From Olsenella uli DSM 7084 (GTDB lineage Bacteria; Actinomycetota; Coriobacteriia; Coriobacteriales; Atopobiaceae): DNA of 64,000 nucleotides. This document shows, piece by piece, positions 26,907 to 35,029 of the stretch; position 1 is the first letter of the stretch; each line of letters opens with the position of its first letter. The DNA is taken from positions 1,845,186 through 1,909,185 of the forward strand of contig NC_014363.1 of NCBI RefSeq assembly GCF_000143845.1, read 5' to 3'. The position numbers and the translations under genes were made by a program. The notes beneath the pieces were generated by a model, which was not told the DNA's origin, did no database searches, and saw only the letters and a program-made list of their open reading frames with translations.

Positions 26907-29000
26907 CTAGTACAGCTTCGATCCTGCCGGGATGGCGTCGTCCACCATCAGGAGGTCGAGACGCTCCTCTCCCTTGACCTCATGGATGGCCGACAGGAGC
27001 ATGCCGCAGGAGTCGACGCCCATCATCCTGCGCGGCGGGATGTTCGTGATCGCCACGAGGTTCTTTCCCACAAGCTCCTCCGGCTCGTAGTAGGCGTGAA
27101 TGCCCGAGAGGATCGTGCGCTCCTCCCCCGTACCGTCGTCGAGCGTGAACCGCAGGAGCTTCTTGCTCTTGGGGACCGCGACGCACTCCCGCACGCGCAC
27201 GACGCGCATGTCCGACCGGGAGAAATCGTCGAAGCTGACGTCGGTGGCGATGGGCTCAATCGTGACGTCCCCCTCTACGACTGACCCCGCAGGCCCCGGC
27301 ACCGACACGACGGGGGGCTCGGGCCCGACGTCCGTGGGCCCGGCGGTCGCGGCGACTCCCCCATCGTCGTCAGCCCGCACGGCCCCAGGGCCCACACCCG
27401 TCCCCGCGTCGGAGAGCAGCGCGTCGATGTTGGCTGCCGCACCGTCCGTGCGCGCACCCGTGACCTGGGCGGCAATCTGCTCGCGCGTGACGGCCTCGGG
27501 CTTCATCTGCGGGAACAGCAGCACGTCGCGGATGGCGGGCTGGTCGCAGAACAGCATCACCATGCGGTCGATGCCAAAGCCGATGCCACCTGCAGGCGGC
27601 ATGCCGTACTCAAGCGCACGGACGTAGTCGTAGTCGTAGCCCATGGCCTCGTCGTCGCCGAAGCCCTTGGCCGCCACCTGCTCGGCAAAGCGGCCGGCCT
27701 GGTCGACGGGATCGTTGAGCTCGGAGAACGCGTTGGCGTACTCATGGCCGGCAATGACCAGCTCGAAGCGGTCCGTGATGCAGGGGTCGTCGTCCTTGCG
27801 CTTGGCCAGTGGGCTGACCTCCTCGGGATAGTCGCACACGAAGGTGGGGTTCACCAGGGTCTCCTCGCCCAGCTCGTCGTAGAGCTCGAACAGGAGCTTG
27901 CCGGCGCCCCAGTTCTCCCGCCATTCGATGCTATGTGCGGCACAGAGTTCGCGCAGGTGGTCGAGGGGCGTGTCGATCGTGAGCTCCTCGCCGCAAACCT
28001 CCGAGGCGATCTCGGCCACGGTGGCAGAGCGCCAGGTGCCGGAGAGGTCTATCTCCTGGCCCTGGTAGACGATGGCCTCGTGGCCCTCCTCGCAACCGCA
28101 GGCCTCGCGGGCGATGGCCTTGAAGAGCCCCATGGTGAGGTCCTTCATGCCCTGCAGGTCCGAGTAGGCGCAGTAGGCCTCCATCGAGGTGAACTCGGGA
28201 TTGTGGGTGAGGTCCATGCCCTCGTTGCGGAACTGGCGGCCGATCTCGAAGACGCGCTCCATGCCTCCCACGATGAGGCGCTTGAGCGGAAGCTCGGTGG
28301 CGATGCGCAGGTAGAAGTTGCGGTCGAGGGCATTGAAGTGCGTCACGAACGGGCGCGCGTTGGCACCACCCAGGATGGCGTGCATCATGGGGGTCTCGAC
28401 CTCGATATAGCCGTCAGACTCCATGTAACGGCGAATCTGGCTCACGATGGCACTGCGCATGCGGAAGGTGTCACGCACGTCACGGTTCATGATGAGGTCG
28501 ACGTAGCGCTGGCGGTAGCGCAGCTCGCGGTCCGTGAGGCCATGGAACTTCTCCGGCAGCGGCCGCACGGACTTGGAGAGCAGCGTGACGCTCGTGGGCG
28601 AGACCGAGAGCTGGCCGCGACGCGTACGCAGGACGGTGCCGCGCGCCTGAATGATGTCGCCCAGGTCAAGCTGGCCGAGAAGGCCCCAGTCCTCTGCGCT
28701 GAGGTTGTTGACGCGACAGAACAGCTGGATCTCACCCGAGACGTCCTCGATGACGAGGAAGCGGGCCTTACCCTGTCGGCGGTACGCACGGATGCGGCCG
28801 GCCAGGGAGTACTCATCCGTGGTGTCCGCGCCATCCTCCAGGCTGGCATAGCGTTCCGCCAGTTCGGCTGCGTGGGCGGTAATGTCGCTCTTGGTGGGGT
28901 ATGGGTTCACGCCTGCGTCGATCAGCGCCTGGCGCTTGGCGCGGCGGACGGACCGCTCGTCGTTGATGTCGGTCTCGGGGGCGATGCTCTGGTCGGCCAT
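26907..29000 (-). CDS. lysS: Lysine--tRNA ligase with C-terminal tRNA-binding domain
   Basis: Class II LysRS, 697 residues. The OB anticodon domain is followed by the catalytic core with motif 2 (FRNEGMDLTHNPEFTSMEAY) and motif 3 (GGIGFGIDRMVMLF), ending near residue 495. A Pro/Gly/Ala-rich linker of about 85 residues leads to a second OB fold of Trbp111/EMAPII type (SRSDMRVVRVRECVAVPKSK, then VAITNIPPRRMMGVDSCGM, about 590-697), the domain normally found at the end of MetRS. The start ATG 29000 is chosen because the 49 in-frame codons before it are not LysRS-like. Intact to the stop. Confidence 0.93.
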   Translation of the reverse strand: MADQSIAPETDINDERSVRRAKRQALIDAGVNPYPTKSDITAHAAELAERYASLEDGADTTDEYSLAGRIRAYRRQGKARFLVIEDVSGEIQLFCRVNNLSAEDWGLLGQLDLGDIIQARGTVLRTRRGQLSVSPTSVTLLSKSVRPLPEKFHGLTDRELRYRQRYVDLIMNRDVRDTFRMRSAIVSQIRRYMESDGYIEVETPMMHAILGGANARPFVTHFNALDRNFYLRIATELPLKRLIVGGMERVFEIGRQFRNEGMDLTHNPEFTSMEAYCAYSDLQGMKDLTMGLFKAIAREACGCEEGHEAIVYQGQEIDLSGTWRSATVAEIASEVCGEELTIDTPLDHLRELCAAHSIEWRENWGAGKLLFELYDELGEETLVNPTFVCDYPEEVSPLAKRKDDDPCITDRFELVIAGHEYANAFSELNDPVDQAGRFAEQVAAKGFGDDEAMGYDYDYVRALEYGMPPAGGIGFGIDRMVMLFCDQPAIRDVLLFPQMKPEAVTREQIAAQVTGARTDGAAANIDALLSDAGTGVGPGAVRADDDGGVAATAGPTDVGPEPPVVSVPGPAGSVVEGDVTIEPIATDVSFDDFSRSDMRVVRVRECVAVPKSKKLLRFTLDDGTGEERTILSGIHAYYEPEELVGKNLVAITNIPPRRMMGVDSCGMLLSAIHEVKGEERLDLLMVDDAIPAGSKLY

Positions 29001-29422
29001 CACAGCTCCTACCCGCGCCATCAGGGCGCGGTCCGTGGTCTCTCTCTTCAACTGGTACTGTAGCGATTCCGTTCCCAAAAACGGTTGCGACCACCGAAAC
29101 GACGTAGGCACGGGGCAGGGGCAGACGACGTCGGAGTCCGCCACCATCTGCGGCTTTTGGGGTTAAGCTTCGGAAAGTGCGTCTGCCAGAGGCGGCTGAC
29201 GAAGGGCAGCCGGGATGCGTTTTCGATGCGGCGATCATTCCAGCCTTCCGCGTGCAGGCTCTTTGCGGTGATATAGGTTGCGCAGGTTCCACGCTGACAG
29301 AATTGGGGCTCCCCCCCCCGCCCATCGGCTCTAAGGATAAGGATGCCTATGGAAAAGCGACGGCCGCCTCGTTGCGAAGCGGCCGTCGATGGCGTTTCCT
29401 CTGTGCTGCGGCGAGCGTAAAC
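29001..29422. other. Spacer between lysS and the surface-protein gene
   Basis: No gene. It holds the surface-protein terminator (29353-29388), a C9 run (29311-29319) and a TTAAGCTTCG...GTCTG stretch near 29163-29190 that resembles one arm of the inverted repeat at 31235-31290. Confidence 0.6.
29353..29388 (-). terminator. Terminator of the LPQTG surface-protein gene
   Basis: CGACGGCCGC / GCGGCCGTCG stem followed on the minus strand by CTTTTCC, about 35 bp past the stop. Confidence 0.75.
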
Positions 29423-31138
29423 CTAGTGCTTCTTCAACGCCCTCACGCCCACGGCCGTGCCGATGGCCACCGCAGCGGCGAGTGCCGTCGCGATGAACGG
29501 CAGGGAGCTCGTCGGGTCGCCCGTCTGAGGCAACGTTTTGCGGGACGTGGTCTTAGTTGCAGGATAGGTCGTGGGGGTGGGTGACTTCGCCTCAGGCTTT
29601 TCGGGCGTCTTCGGATCGCTCGGCGCCTTGACGGTATACGCCAGCTTCGGGATATCGAAGTCTTCCTCTGCGCCCTGGACGCCTGCGGAATTGACGGGCA
29701 GGAGCGTCGCCTTGGTGTTGGTGGCAAGCTCGTAGTCGCCCGGCTCGGCCGGAGCCTTCGCCAACGCGACGTCGTACGTCAGCTTCACGGGTGCGAAGTT
29801 GGAGATCGCCTCGTGCGCGGTGAACTCGTAGGCGTCCGCATCCGCGTCGTACGTCAAGGTGAAGCGTGGGCTCGTGGATCCCGTGCTATGGAAGCTCCAG
29901 GTGTTCTCGCTCTCTCTCGTGACCTCGAGCTGCTCGGTTCCGACGCTGACCGTCGCCGTTCCGGGGACGAAGTCGAAATCGTAGCTTTCGCCCTTGCCCA
30001 TGGAGTCGGTGACCTTCGAACCGGCGCCGCAGGCATACAGGATGTTGTTGGCGATCTGCGTGAAGTCGAGCGGCGTGCCTCCGTTGAGCTGGTCCATGAA
30101 CTTGGTGGAGAAATCGGAATCTTCGCCCGTGCGCACGGCGTAGCAGGCATAGCCCTCGCCCTTCAAGGCCTGCCACACGGCGTAGGCCTCGTAGACCGCA
30201 CGGTCAGGCGCCATGGCATGGTCGGCCTGGGTCCCGTGCTCGATGAAGGCGAAGCTCGGATCGGTGATGGCGCCCGTCGCGGGATCCTTCACCATGCTCG
30301 TGGCGTCGTTGCCGTAGGTCTTGAAGTCGCGCGCATACGTGTCGCCGTCGTTCGCGACCCATTCGACGAGGTGGGCATAGTAGGTGTCCCAGTCGCCGTA
30401 CGGCATGGCGTAGGTGCTCGAAGCGGGCGTGCGCGCCTGGCGCCACTCGTCGATCATGCCGAAGTACACGAAGTTCCTCAGATCGATCTCGCTTGCGGCC
30501 TGCTGAGACGTCGGGTCGGTGTACGAGTACTGGTAGTAGATGTCCTTCACCGTGCCGTCCTCGGCCGTGAACAGGCGCGTCAGACCGTCGCTCACCAGGA
30601 TGACATGCTTGCGGTTCGCGGGCGTATCCGTATCCGCATCCAGCATGGCCTTGGCTTTGGCAAGGCCGTCCTGCATGTTCGTGCCGGACCTTAGAGCGCC
30701 CGTGTAGCCTCCCGCGATGGCTCCCTTGAACGCATCGACGCTGCCGGCGTTCAGCTCGGAGAGCCCCTTTTCCACGTGACCGTCGCCCTTGAACGACACG
30801 ACGCCCACCTTCACCTGGTCGGCGCCCGCCACTTCGGCAACGAGCCTGTCAAGCGTGGCCTTGGCGTCGTTGATGGCATCGTCCCCACAGCTCGAATTGT
30901 CCACGACGAAGACGATGTCGGATGAAAGCTTGGCCTCGGAGCTCGGCAACTGGAGCGTGACGCGGGCGGTCTTGCCCTCGTCGACCCACGTTGCCGCCTT
31001 CGATTTGGAGACCGTCCAGGTGCCGGTATCCGCCCATACGGATGCTGGGAGCGCGATGAAGAGGGCTGCGGCGAGCGCGGCGGCGCATGCCAGGGCCAAG
31101 ACCCCCTTCTTGCGCAGTGACGGTACGGTTTCCCTCAT
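29423..31138 (-). CDS. LPXTG-anchored von Willebrand factor A surface protein
   Basis: 571 residues, likely exported and anchored to the cell wall by sortase. A signal peptide spans about 1-36 (KKGVLALACAAALAAALFIA then ALPASVWA). A vWA domain starts near residue 73 with IVFVVDNSSCGDD; the metal site is DNSSC where DxSxS is usual, while the distal SGTNMQDG and VILVSDGL parts are present. The C-terminus has a Thr/Pro-rich stretch, the sortase motif LPQTG, a hydrophobic helix and RALKKH. It sits between lysS and greA with its own terminator, as an accessory insertion would. Adhesin or pilin-tip function is possible but not shown. Confidence 0.85.
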   Translation of the reverse strand: MRETVPSLRKKGVLALACAAALAAALFIALPASVWADTGTWTVSKSKAATWVDEGKTARVTLQLPSSEAKLSSDIVFVVDNSSCGDDAINDAKATLDRLVAEVAGADQVKVGVVSFKGDGHVEKGLSELNAGSVDAFKGAIAGGYTGALRSGTNMQDGLAKAKAMLDADTDTPANRKHVILVSDGLTRLFTAEDGTVKDIYYQYSYTDPTSQQAASEIDLRNFVYFGMIDEWRQARTPASSTYAMPYGDWDTYYAHLVEWVANDGDTYARDFKTYGNDATSMVKDPATGAITDPSFAFIEHGTQADHAMAPDRAVYEAYAVWQALKGEGYACYAVRTGEDSDFSTKFMDQLNGGTPLDFTQIANNILYACGAGSKVTDSMGKGESYDFDFVPGTATVSVGTEQLEVTRESENTWSFHSTGSTSPRFTLTYDADADAYEFTAHEAISNFAPVKLTYDVALAKAPAEPGDYELATNTKATLLPVNSAGVQGAEEDFDIPKLAYTVKAPSDPKTPEKPEAKSPTPTTYPATKTTSRKTLPQTGDPTSSLPFIATALAAAVAIGTAVGVRALKKH

Positions 31139-31234
31139 TGCGTCCTCTCTTTCCCTATGAACAACCCTGCGATGTAGACCAATGTACCAATGCGCACATT
31201 ATATGCCTCCACGGCGAGAACTGAATGGGAGGTT

Positions 31235-31290
31235 AAGCTTCGAAGCGTGTGTCTGGTGGAATCATTCGCCAGACACACGCTTCGAAGCTT
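31235..31290. repeat. 22-bp perfect inverted repeat
   Basis: Left arm 31235-31256 begins AAGCTTCGAAGCGTG; the right arm 31269-31290 is its exact complement; the loop is 12 nt. It lies just upstream of the surface-protein gene. A related TTAAGCTTCG sequence is on the other side of that gene near 29163. Confidence 0.8.
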
Positions 31291-31398
31291 GGCCCGGCTT
31301 TTGCCGTCCTCACGAACCCGGGTCCTCTCCGGCGGGGCGTCCAACTCGCACCTCCGGGCGTGACGGTCCCCACGACCTCGCAGTCACCATGGGCAGCC

Positions 31399-31434
31399 TT
31401 TGCTTCTCCTGTAAACTTTGCTTCTCCTGTAAAA
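31399..31434. repeat. 18-bp tandem duplication
   Basis: TTTGCTTCTCCTGTAAA occurs twice in a row (31399 and 31417), directly beside the greA terminator. The rest of 31139-31488 holds only the inverted repeat and the terminator. Confidence 0.7.
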
Positions 31435-31462
31435 AAGGCGGCCCCGATTGAATCGGGGCCGC
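31431..31462 (-). terminator. Terminator of greA
   Basis: A perfect 12-bp stem (GCGGCCCCGATT and complement, 31438-31462) followed on the minus strand by six T residues; 27 bp past the greA stop. Confidence 0.88.
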
Positions 31463-31488
31463 TCCTGGCTGCGGGGCAATCCGGTGGG

Positions 31489-31962
31489 CTAGCGCGTGAT
31501 GTTGACGACCGTGTACGTGCGGAGCTTGCCGTTTGGCGTGGTGAAGGAGACCTCGTCGCCCACGACGTGACCGATCAGGACGGCACCGGCTGGCGACTCG
31601 TTCGAGATGCGGTGCTCGAGGGAGTTGGTCTCGGTGGTCCCCACGATGGTGAAGGAGGTCTTCTTGCCCTTGGCATCCTCGAGCTCGACCGTGGTGCCGA
31701 TGGAGACGGAGAGCTCGCCCTCACCTCGCTCGACGACCTTGGCCGCCACAAGGATCTGGCGGATCTCGTTCACGCGAGACTCGTTCTGGGATTGCTCCTC
31801 CTTGGCCGCATCATACTCGGCGTTCTCGGAGAGGTCGCCGAAGCCGCGGGCCTCCTTGATGCGCTCGACGATCTCGTCGCGCCTCTCGCCCTCGCGGTAG
31901 GCAAGCTCGTCGACGAGCTTCTGGCGACCTTCGGGGGTGAGGATGATTTCCTTGTTTGCCAT
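31489..31962 (-). CDS. greA: Transcription elongation factor GreA
   Basis: Rescues backtracked RNA polymerase by stimulating transcript cleavage. 157 residues: N-terminal coiled coil with the acidic tip GFGDLSENAEYDAAKEEQ (the two catalytic acids included) and a C-terminal FKBP-like domain (SPAGAVLIGHVVGDEVSFTT). Start ATG 31962 (MANKEIILTPEGRQKLVDEL) matches the family; the longer frame does not. Only weak SD (AGAAGAAAG) is seen. Normally next to lysS; here the surface-protein gene separates them. Confidence 0.95.
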   Translation of the reverse strand: MANKEIILTPEGRQKLVDELAYREGERRDEIVERIKEARGFGDLSENAEYDAAKEEQSQNESRVNEIRQILVAAKVVERGEGELSVSIGTTVELEDAKGKKTSFTIVGTTETNSLEHRISNESPAGAVLIGHVVGDEVSFTTPNGKLRTYTVVNITR

Positions 31963-32024
31963 GATTCGCTTTCTTCTAGCGGCGGTGGAATCTTGCAGGA
32001 CCCGATGAGATCCGGTGGGGTCGT

Positions 32025-32348
32025 CTACTCGCCGAGCTTGTTGCCACACTTGGAGCAGAACGCGGCATCGGAGGCGTTCTTGCTGCCGCACTTGGGGCAG
32101 AAGGCGCCATCCCCCGGAGCATCCTCGTCGGAGTCGCCAGCAACTTCCTCGACATCCTCAGCATCCTCGGCGTCATCCTCGACCTCGTCGGCCTTGGAAG
32201 CGGTCTCCTCGCCGTCCATGCCCTCGCGCACGTTCTTGACGGTCTTGCCCAGAGCGCTGCCGAGCTTGGGAAGGTTCTTGGGCCCAAAGATGACCAGGAT
32301 GATGACTAGGATGATGATGATCTCGAAGGGACCGAGTCCAGCTATCAT
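32025..32348 (-). CDS. TatA/E-like protein with C-terminal zinc ribbon
   Basis: 107 residues. The N-terminus is a clear TatA: membrane helix GPFEIIIILVIILVIFGPKN with the FGPKNLPKLGSALGKTVKN amphipathic helix. A strongly acidic linker (about 45-80) follows, and the last 27 residues form a double-CxxC zinc ribbon (FCPKCGSKNASDAA, then FCSKCGNKLGE). The usual TatA tail is an unstructured charged stretch, so the ribbon is unusual. Start ATG 32348 is chosen for GGAGGC 4 nt upstream. No tatC is nearby. It probably forms the Tat pore; the ribbon may bind a metal or a partner on the cytoplasmic side. Confidence 0.8.
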   Translation of the reverse strand: MIAGLGPFEIIIILVIILVIFGPKNLPKLGSALGKTVKNVREGMDGEETASKADEVEDDAEDAEDVEEVAGDSDEDAPGDGAFCPKCGSKNASDAAFCSKCGNKLGE

Positions 32349-32492
32349 AAATGCCTCCAAATGAGTTCTATGCAAGACCAGCGCGCCAGCGCACGCGAAG
32401 GCGCAACGGCTAGTATAGCCGAGCGAGAGCCCCGCTCACAATCTCTACTGGCCCCGATGGGGACATTTCCCCGCTAGGAATGTATCTCCCCC

Positions 32493-33506
32493 ATGCCCGT
32501 CATCCTTACATACCTACTCGTGTTCGCCCTCGTCGCAGACGCCATCTTCGTCGCAGCGCTCGTCATCCTGCGCAGGCGAGGCGTCTACCTACGTCTTCGC
32601 TCCAAGTTTGGGCCAATCATGGTCTTTGACTCGACGGATGATGACGGGGTGCCCGTGCGCCTGCTCAACGTGGGGGGCAAGTTCCAATCGGTAGGCTACG
32701 TAGACGAGGGGCTGCGCTACGAGTTGGCCTGCGTCTATCACCGCTACTTCGCGGAGATCCTCTCCATCGCGGCAAACCCGGGGAGTGTCGCAGAGAGGGC
32801 CGCTGGACGCGGAGTCCCGGAACGCAGTACCACGGGACGCGACGGCACGGGATGCGACGTGGCGCACGACGCTGGGTCCGACAACGCAGGGTCCGACAAC
32901 GCAGGGCAGAACCTGGGACAAGAACGGCCTTGGTCAGGAGATGCCCTGGTCATAGGGGGTGGCGGCTACTCGTTCCCCAAGTGGCTCGTGGCCCACTGTC
33001 CCCAGGCACGGGTCACGGTGGTGGAGATAGATCCCGTGATCTCGGACATCGCGCGCAGGCGCTTCTTCCTGGACGACCTGATCCGCGACTTTGGCGCAAC
33101 GCCAGGCGACGCCCACGCAACGCCGAGCGACACCTCGCCGGGCCGCCTACGACTCGTCTGCGATGACGGGTGGGCATATCTGCGTGGATGTGGCTGCCAC
33201 TTCGACCTCATCGTAAACGACGCATTTGGCGGCAGGAAGCCACTGGGACCCCTCAAGACCAGCGAGGGCGCACGCAGCGTGCGAGAACATCTCAGCGAGC
33301 ACGGCATCTACCTGGCAAACGTGATCTCCGCACTCGAGGGAAAGAGGGCCAGGCCGCTTGAGGAGAGCCTTGCGGCATGCAAGGGTACCTTCGCGCACGT
33401 CTACCTCATTCCAGAGCGCCCCGAAGAGCCCGAGCGCGAGGGAGACAACGTCCTGATTGCCAGCCAGCTGCGCCTTTCCATCCAGAAGTGCTACGCAGTT
33501 CAGTAG
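32493..33506 (+). CDS. Spermidine-synthase-like methyltransferase-fold protein with N-terminal membrane helix
   Basis: 337 residues. An N-terminal helix (LTYLLVFALVADAIFVAALV) anchors it. From about 150 it has the Rossmann SAM-binding fold of the polyamine synthase family: ALVIGGGGYSFPKWL, then VTVVEIDPVISDIARRRF, then FDLIVNDAFGG. Residues about 100-145 are a low-complexity insertion in which 15 bp (GGTCCGACAACGCAG) is doubled. The reaction is uncertain because the family includes real aminopropyltransferases and relatives of unknown role. Transcribed alone, opposite to tatA. Confidence 0.65.
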   Translation: MPVILTYLLVFALVADAIFVAALVILRRRGVYLRLRSKFGPIMVFDSTDDDGVPVRLLNVGGKFQSVGYVDEGLRYELACVYHRYFAEILSIAANPGSVAERAAGRGVPERSTTGRDGTGCDVAHDAGSDNAGSDNAGQNLGQERPWSGDALVIGGGGYSFPKWLVAHCPQARVTVVEIDPVISDIARRRFFLDDLIRDFGATPGDAHATPSDTSPGRLRLVCDDGWAYLRGCGCHFDLIVNDAFGGRKPLGPLKTSEGARSVREHLSEHGIYLANVISALEGKRARPLEESLAACKGTFAHVYLIPERPEEPEREGDNVLIASQLRLSIQKCYAVQ

Positions 33507-33787
33507 GCGCGTCCCTCTCGGATGGGATCGACTGGGACTGAACGCACGAAGGCACGGTAAGCTGCCACGCAGACGCGCGCGGACACAGGACGCGTGCCGC
33601 CGGGGAGGGGCACCCCCAGGCGCCGTTGCGGCACAGGCGCATCCGCAGACGCGCGCTCCCAGGGATGCCACTTCGCCAACGCGACCGGCGAGGCGATCGT
33701 CGCCAAGGTCAAGGAGGCCCCCGGGCCCAGGGCGCGCTGCAGATAACGGCGCTGTGGCGGGCCACGTGGCCAAACCGTGACAAATTG

Positions 33788-33828
33788 TGGCGCCGTGGCA
33801 CGGATTCTGCGCCACAGCGCCATTTTTT
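33788..33828 (+). terminator. Terminator-like hairpin with T6
   Basis: TGGCGCCGTGGC pairs with GCCACAGCGCCA (one mismatch) and is followed by TTTTTT on the plus strand. It is 280 bp past the spermidine-synthase-like gene, the only plus-strand gene upstream. Confidence 0.55.
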
Positions 33829-33902
33829 GTTACGGTTGGGAGGGGCTTCGGGCAAAAAGTTGGTCCGTCGAGGTCCGGATTGGATAGAGTGGTCAATAGA
33901 GT

Positions 33903-33934
33903 GGTCAACCGGAATCGGACGATTCCGGTTGACC
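33903..33934. repeat. 15-bp perfect inverted repeat
   Basis: GGTCAACCGGAATCG and its complement separated by 2 nt. No T run. Could be an operator or a cruciform. Confidence 0.75.
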
Positions 33935-34110
33935 CTCATGCATGTTCCTACTCATGTCCACACAGCGGCACGTGCCCCAGCGTCGGGCGCGTACGGCGAA
34001 CGTTGCGGCACGTCTCGATGTACTGTGGATAAGCTCCACCGCCTCCCGCAGGTCAACCCCATCACGACACGCAACGCCCCGTCGCAACGCGCGCTACCAG
34101 CGGGCGCAGC

Positions 34111-34869
34111 TCAGAGCGTGAGGAGCAGGGCCATCTTGAAGGGCCTGTCCGCGCGGACGAAGTGGCGCCCGCCCTTGTCGAACTTGAAGTTCTCACCCGC
34201 ATGGATGACGTGCTCCTGGCCCTCGTAGCCGATGACCCCCTCGCCATCGAGCGCGAAGACCAGTGCCTCGCCGGGAGCGGAGTGCTCGTCCAGGCCGGTG
34301 CCCGCGCCAAAGCTCATGAGGGAGAGCTTCATCCCGTCGTTGCGGGCCAAGTCCATGTTCACGACCCTGCCGTCCTGGTAGGGCAAGAGGTCCGCCAACT
34401 TGACGACCTCCCCTGATTTGAGCGTGTCGTTCATGGCGGCCTCCTTCTTGAGGGTGACTTCCGTGTACACGCAACCCGCATCCGTACGGACCCCCAGCGT
34501 GACATCGGGGAGAGACACAACGGCCTCACCAGAGGCAACGGCTAGGGCGCGTGCAGGGCCCCTGACGTGATGCCGGGCGGGGTCGTTGGGGCCAGCGAAG
34601 TCTGTGGAACCATCCTGACCAGCAAAGCCAGCGGGATCGGCGAGACCCGTAGGGTCAGCTGAACCCTGGTAGACCTCCATGTCACCCCATTCGACAACGA
34701 ACAGCTTGTGGTAGTCGTAGCACTCTGCGCTGATGTCCGTGTGGGCGGCAAGAGAGAAGTTGGTGATGGACAGGCCGTTCGCATGGTGAATCGTCTGAGA
34801 CGTGGTGCACCCAGAAACCGGCGGCATGTCGTCACTAATCGAGAAGACCTTTCCAGCTGGCAGCTTCAT
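34111..34869 (-). CDS. Two-cupin-domain protein
   Basis: 252 residues with two small beta-barrel (cupin) regions. The second is clear: GAGTGLDEHSAPGEALVFAL, then GEGVIGYEGQEHVIHAGENF, which keep the His/Glu metal-binding pattern. The first (ISAECYDYHKLFVVEWGDME) is less regular and is interrupted by an insertion rich in Ala, Asp, Gly and Pro (about 80-115). Start ATG 34869 (MKLPAGKVFSISDDMPP), preceded by AAAGGGG. An internal ATG (MNDTLKSGEVV) begins the second cupin and could be a separate start. Substrate unknown; such proteins include sugar isomerases and regulators. Confidence 0.65.
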   Translation of the reverse strand: MKLPAGKVFSISDDMPPVSGCTTSQTIHHANGLSITNFSLAAHTDISAECYDYHKLFVVEWGDMEVYQGSADPTGLADPAGFAGQDGSTDFAGPNDPARHHVRGPARALAVASGEAVVSLPDVTLGVRTDAGCVYTEVTLKKEAAMNDTLKSGEVVKLADLLPYQDGRVVNMDLARNDGMKLSLMSFGAGTGLDEHSAPGEALVFALDGEGVIGYEGQEHVIHAGENFKFDKGGRHFVRADRPFKMALLLTL

Positions 34870-35029
34870 GGCATGCCCCTTTCTGTAGTGTCGCTCACCC
34901 GTCCCATTCGCAGGGGCAGCCGTCCAAAAGCGACGGTCGCAAAAGCCTGGGAATCTCAAGGTAGTTCAGCGTACGGATGATTTCCGTTGGAATAGCAACA
35001 GAAACGAACTCCGGGGAAAGAATCCCAAA

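Larger units (their letters stand above)
33507..34110. other. Non-coding spacer with hairpins
   Basis: No credible gene in about 600 bp. It holds a terminator-like hairpin (33788-33828), an 11-bp tandem AGAGTGGTCAA near 33886-33909, and the 15-bp inverted repeat at 33903-33934. Confidence 0.5.

Noticed and set aside
29311-29319. Nine consecutive C residues as a phase-variation tract
   Set aside because: It lies downstream of the surface-protein terminator, outside any promoter or reading frame that it could switch.
33147-33908. Minus-strand frame covering the end of the spermidine-synthase-like gene and its spacer
   Set aside because: No SD, low-complexity translation and overlap with a real gene in the other direction.
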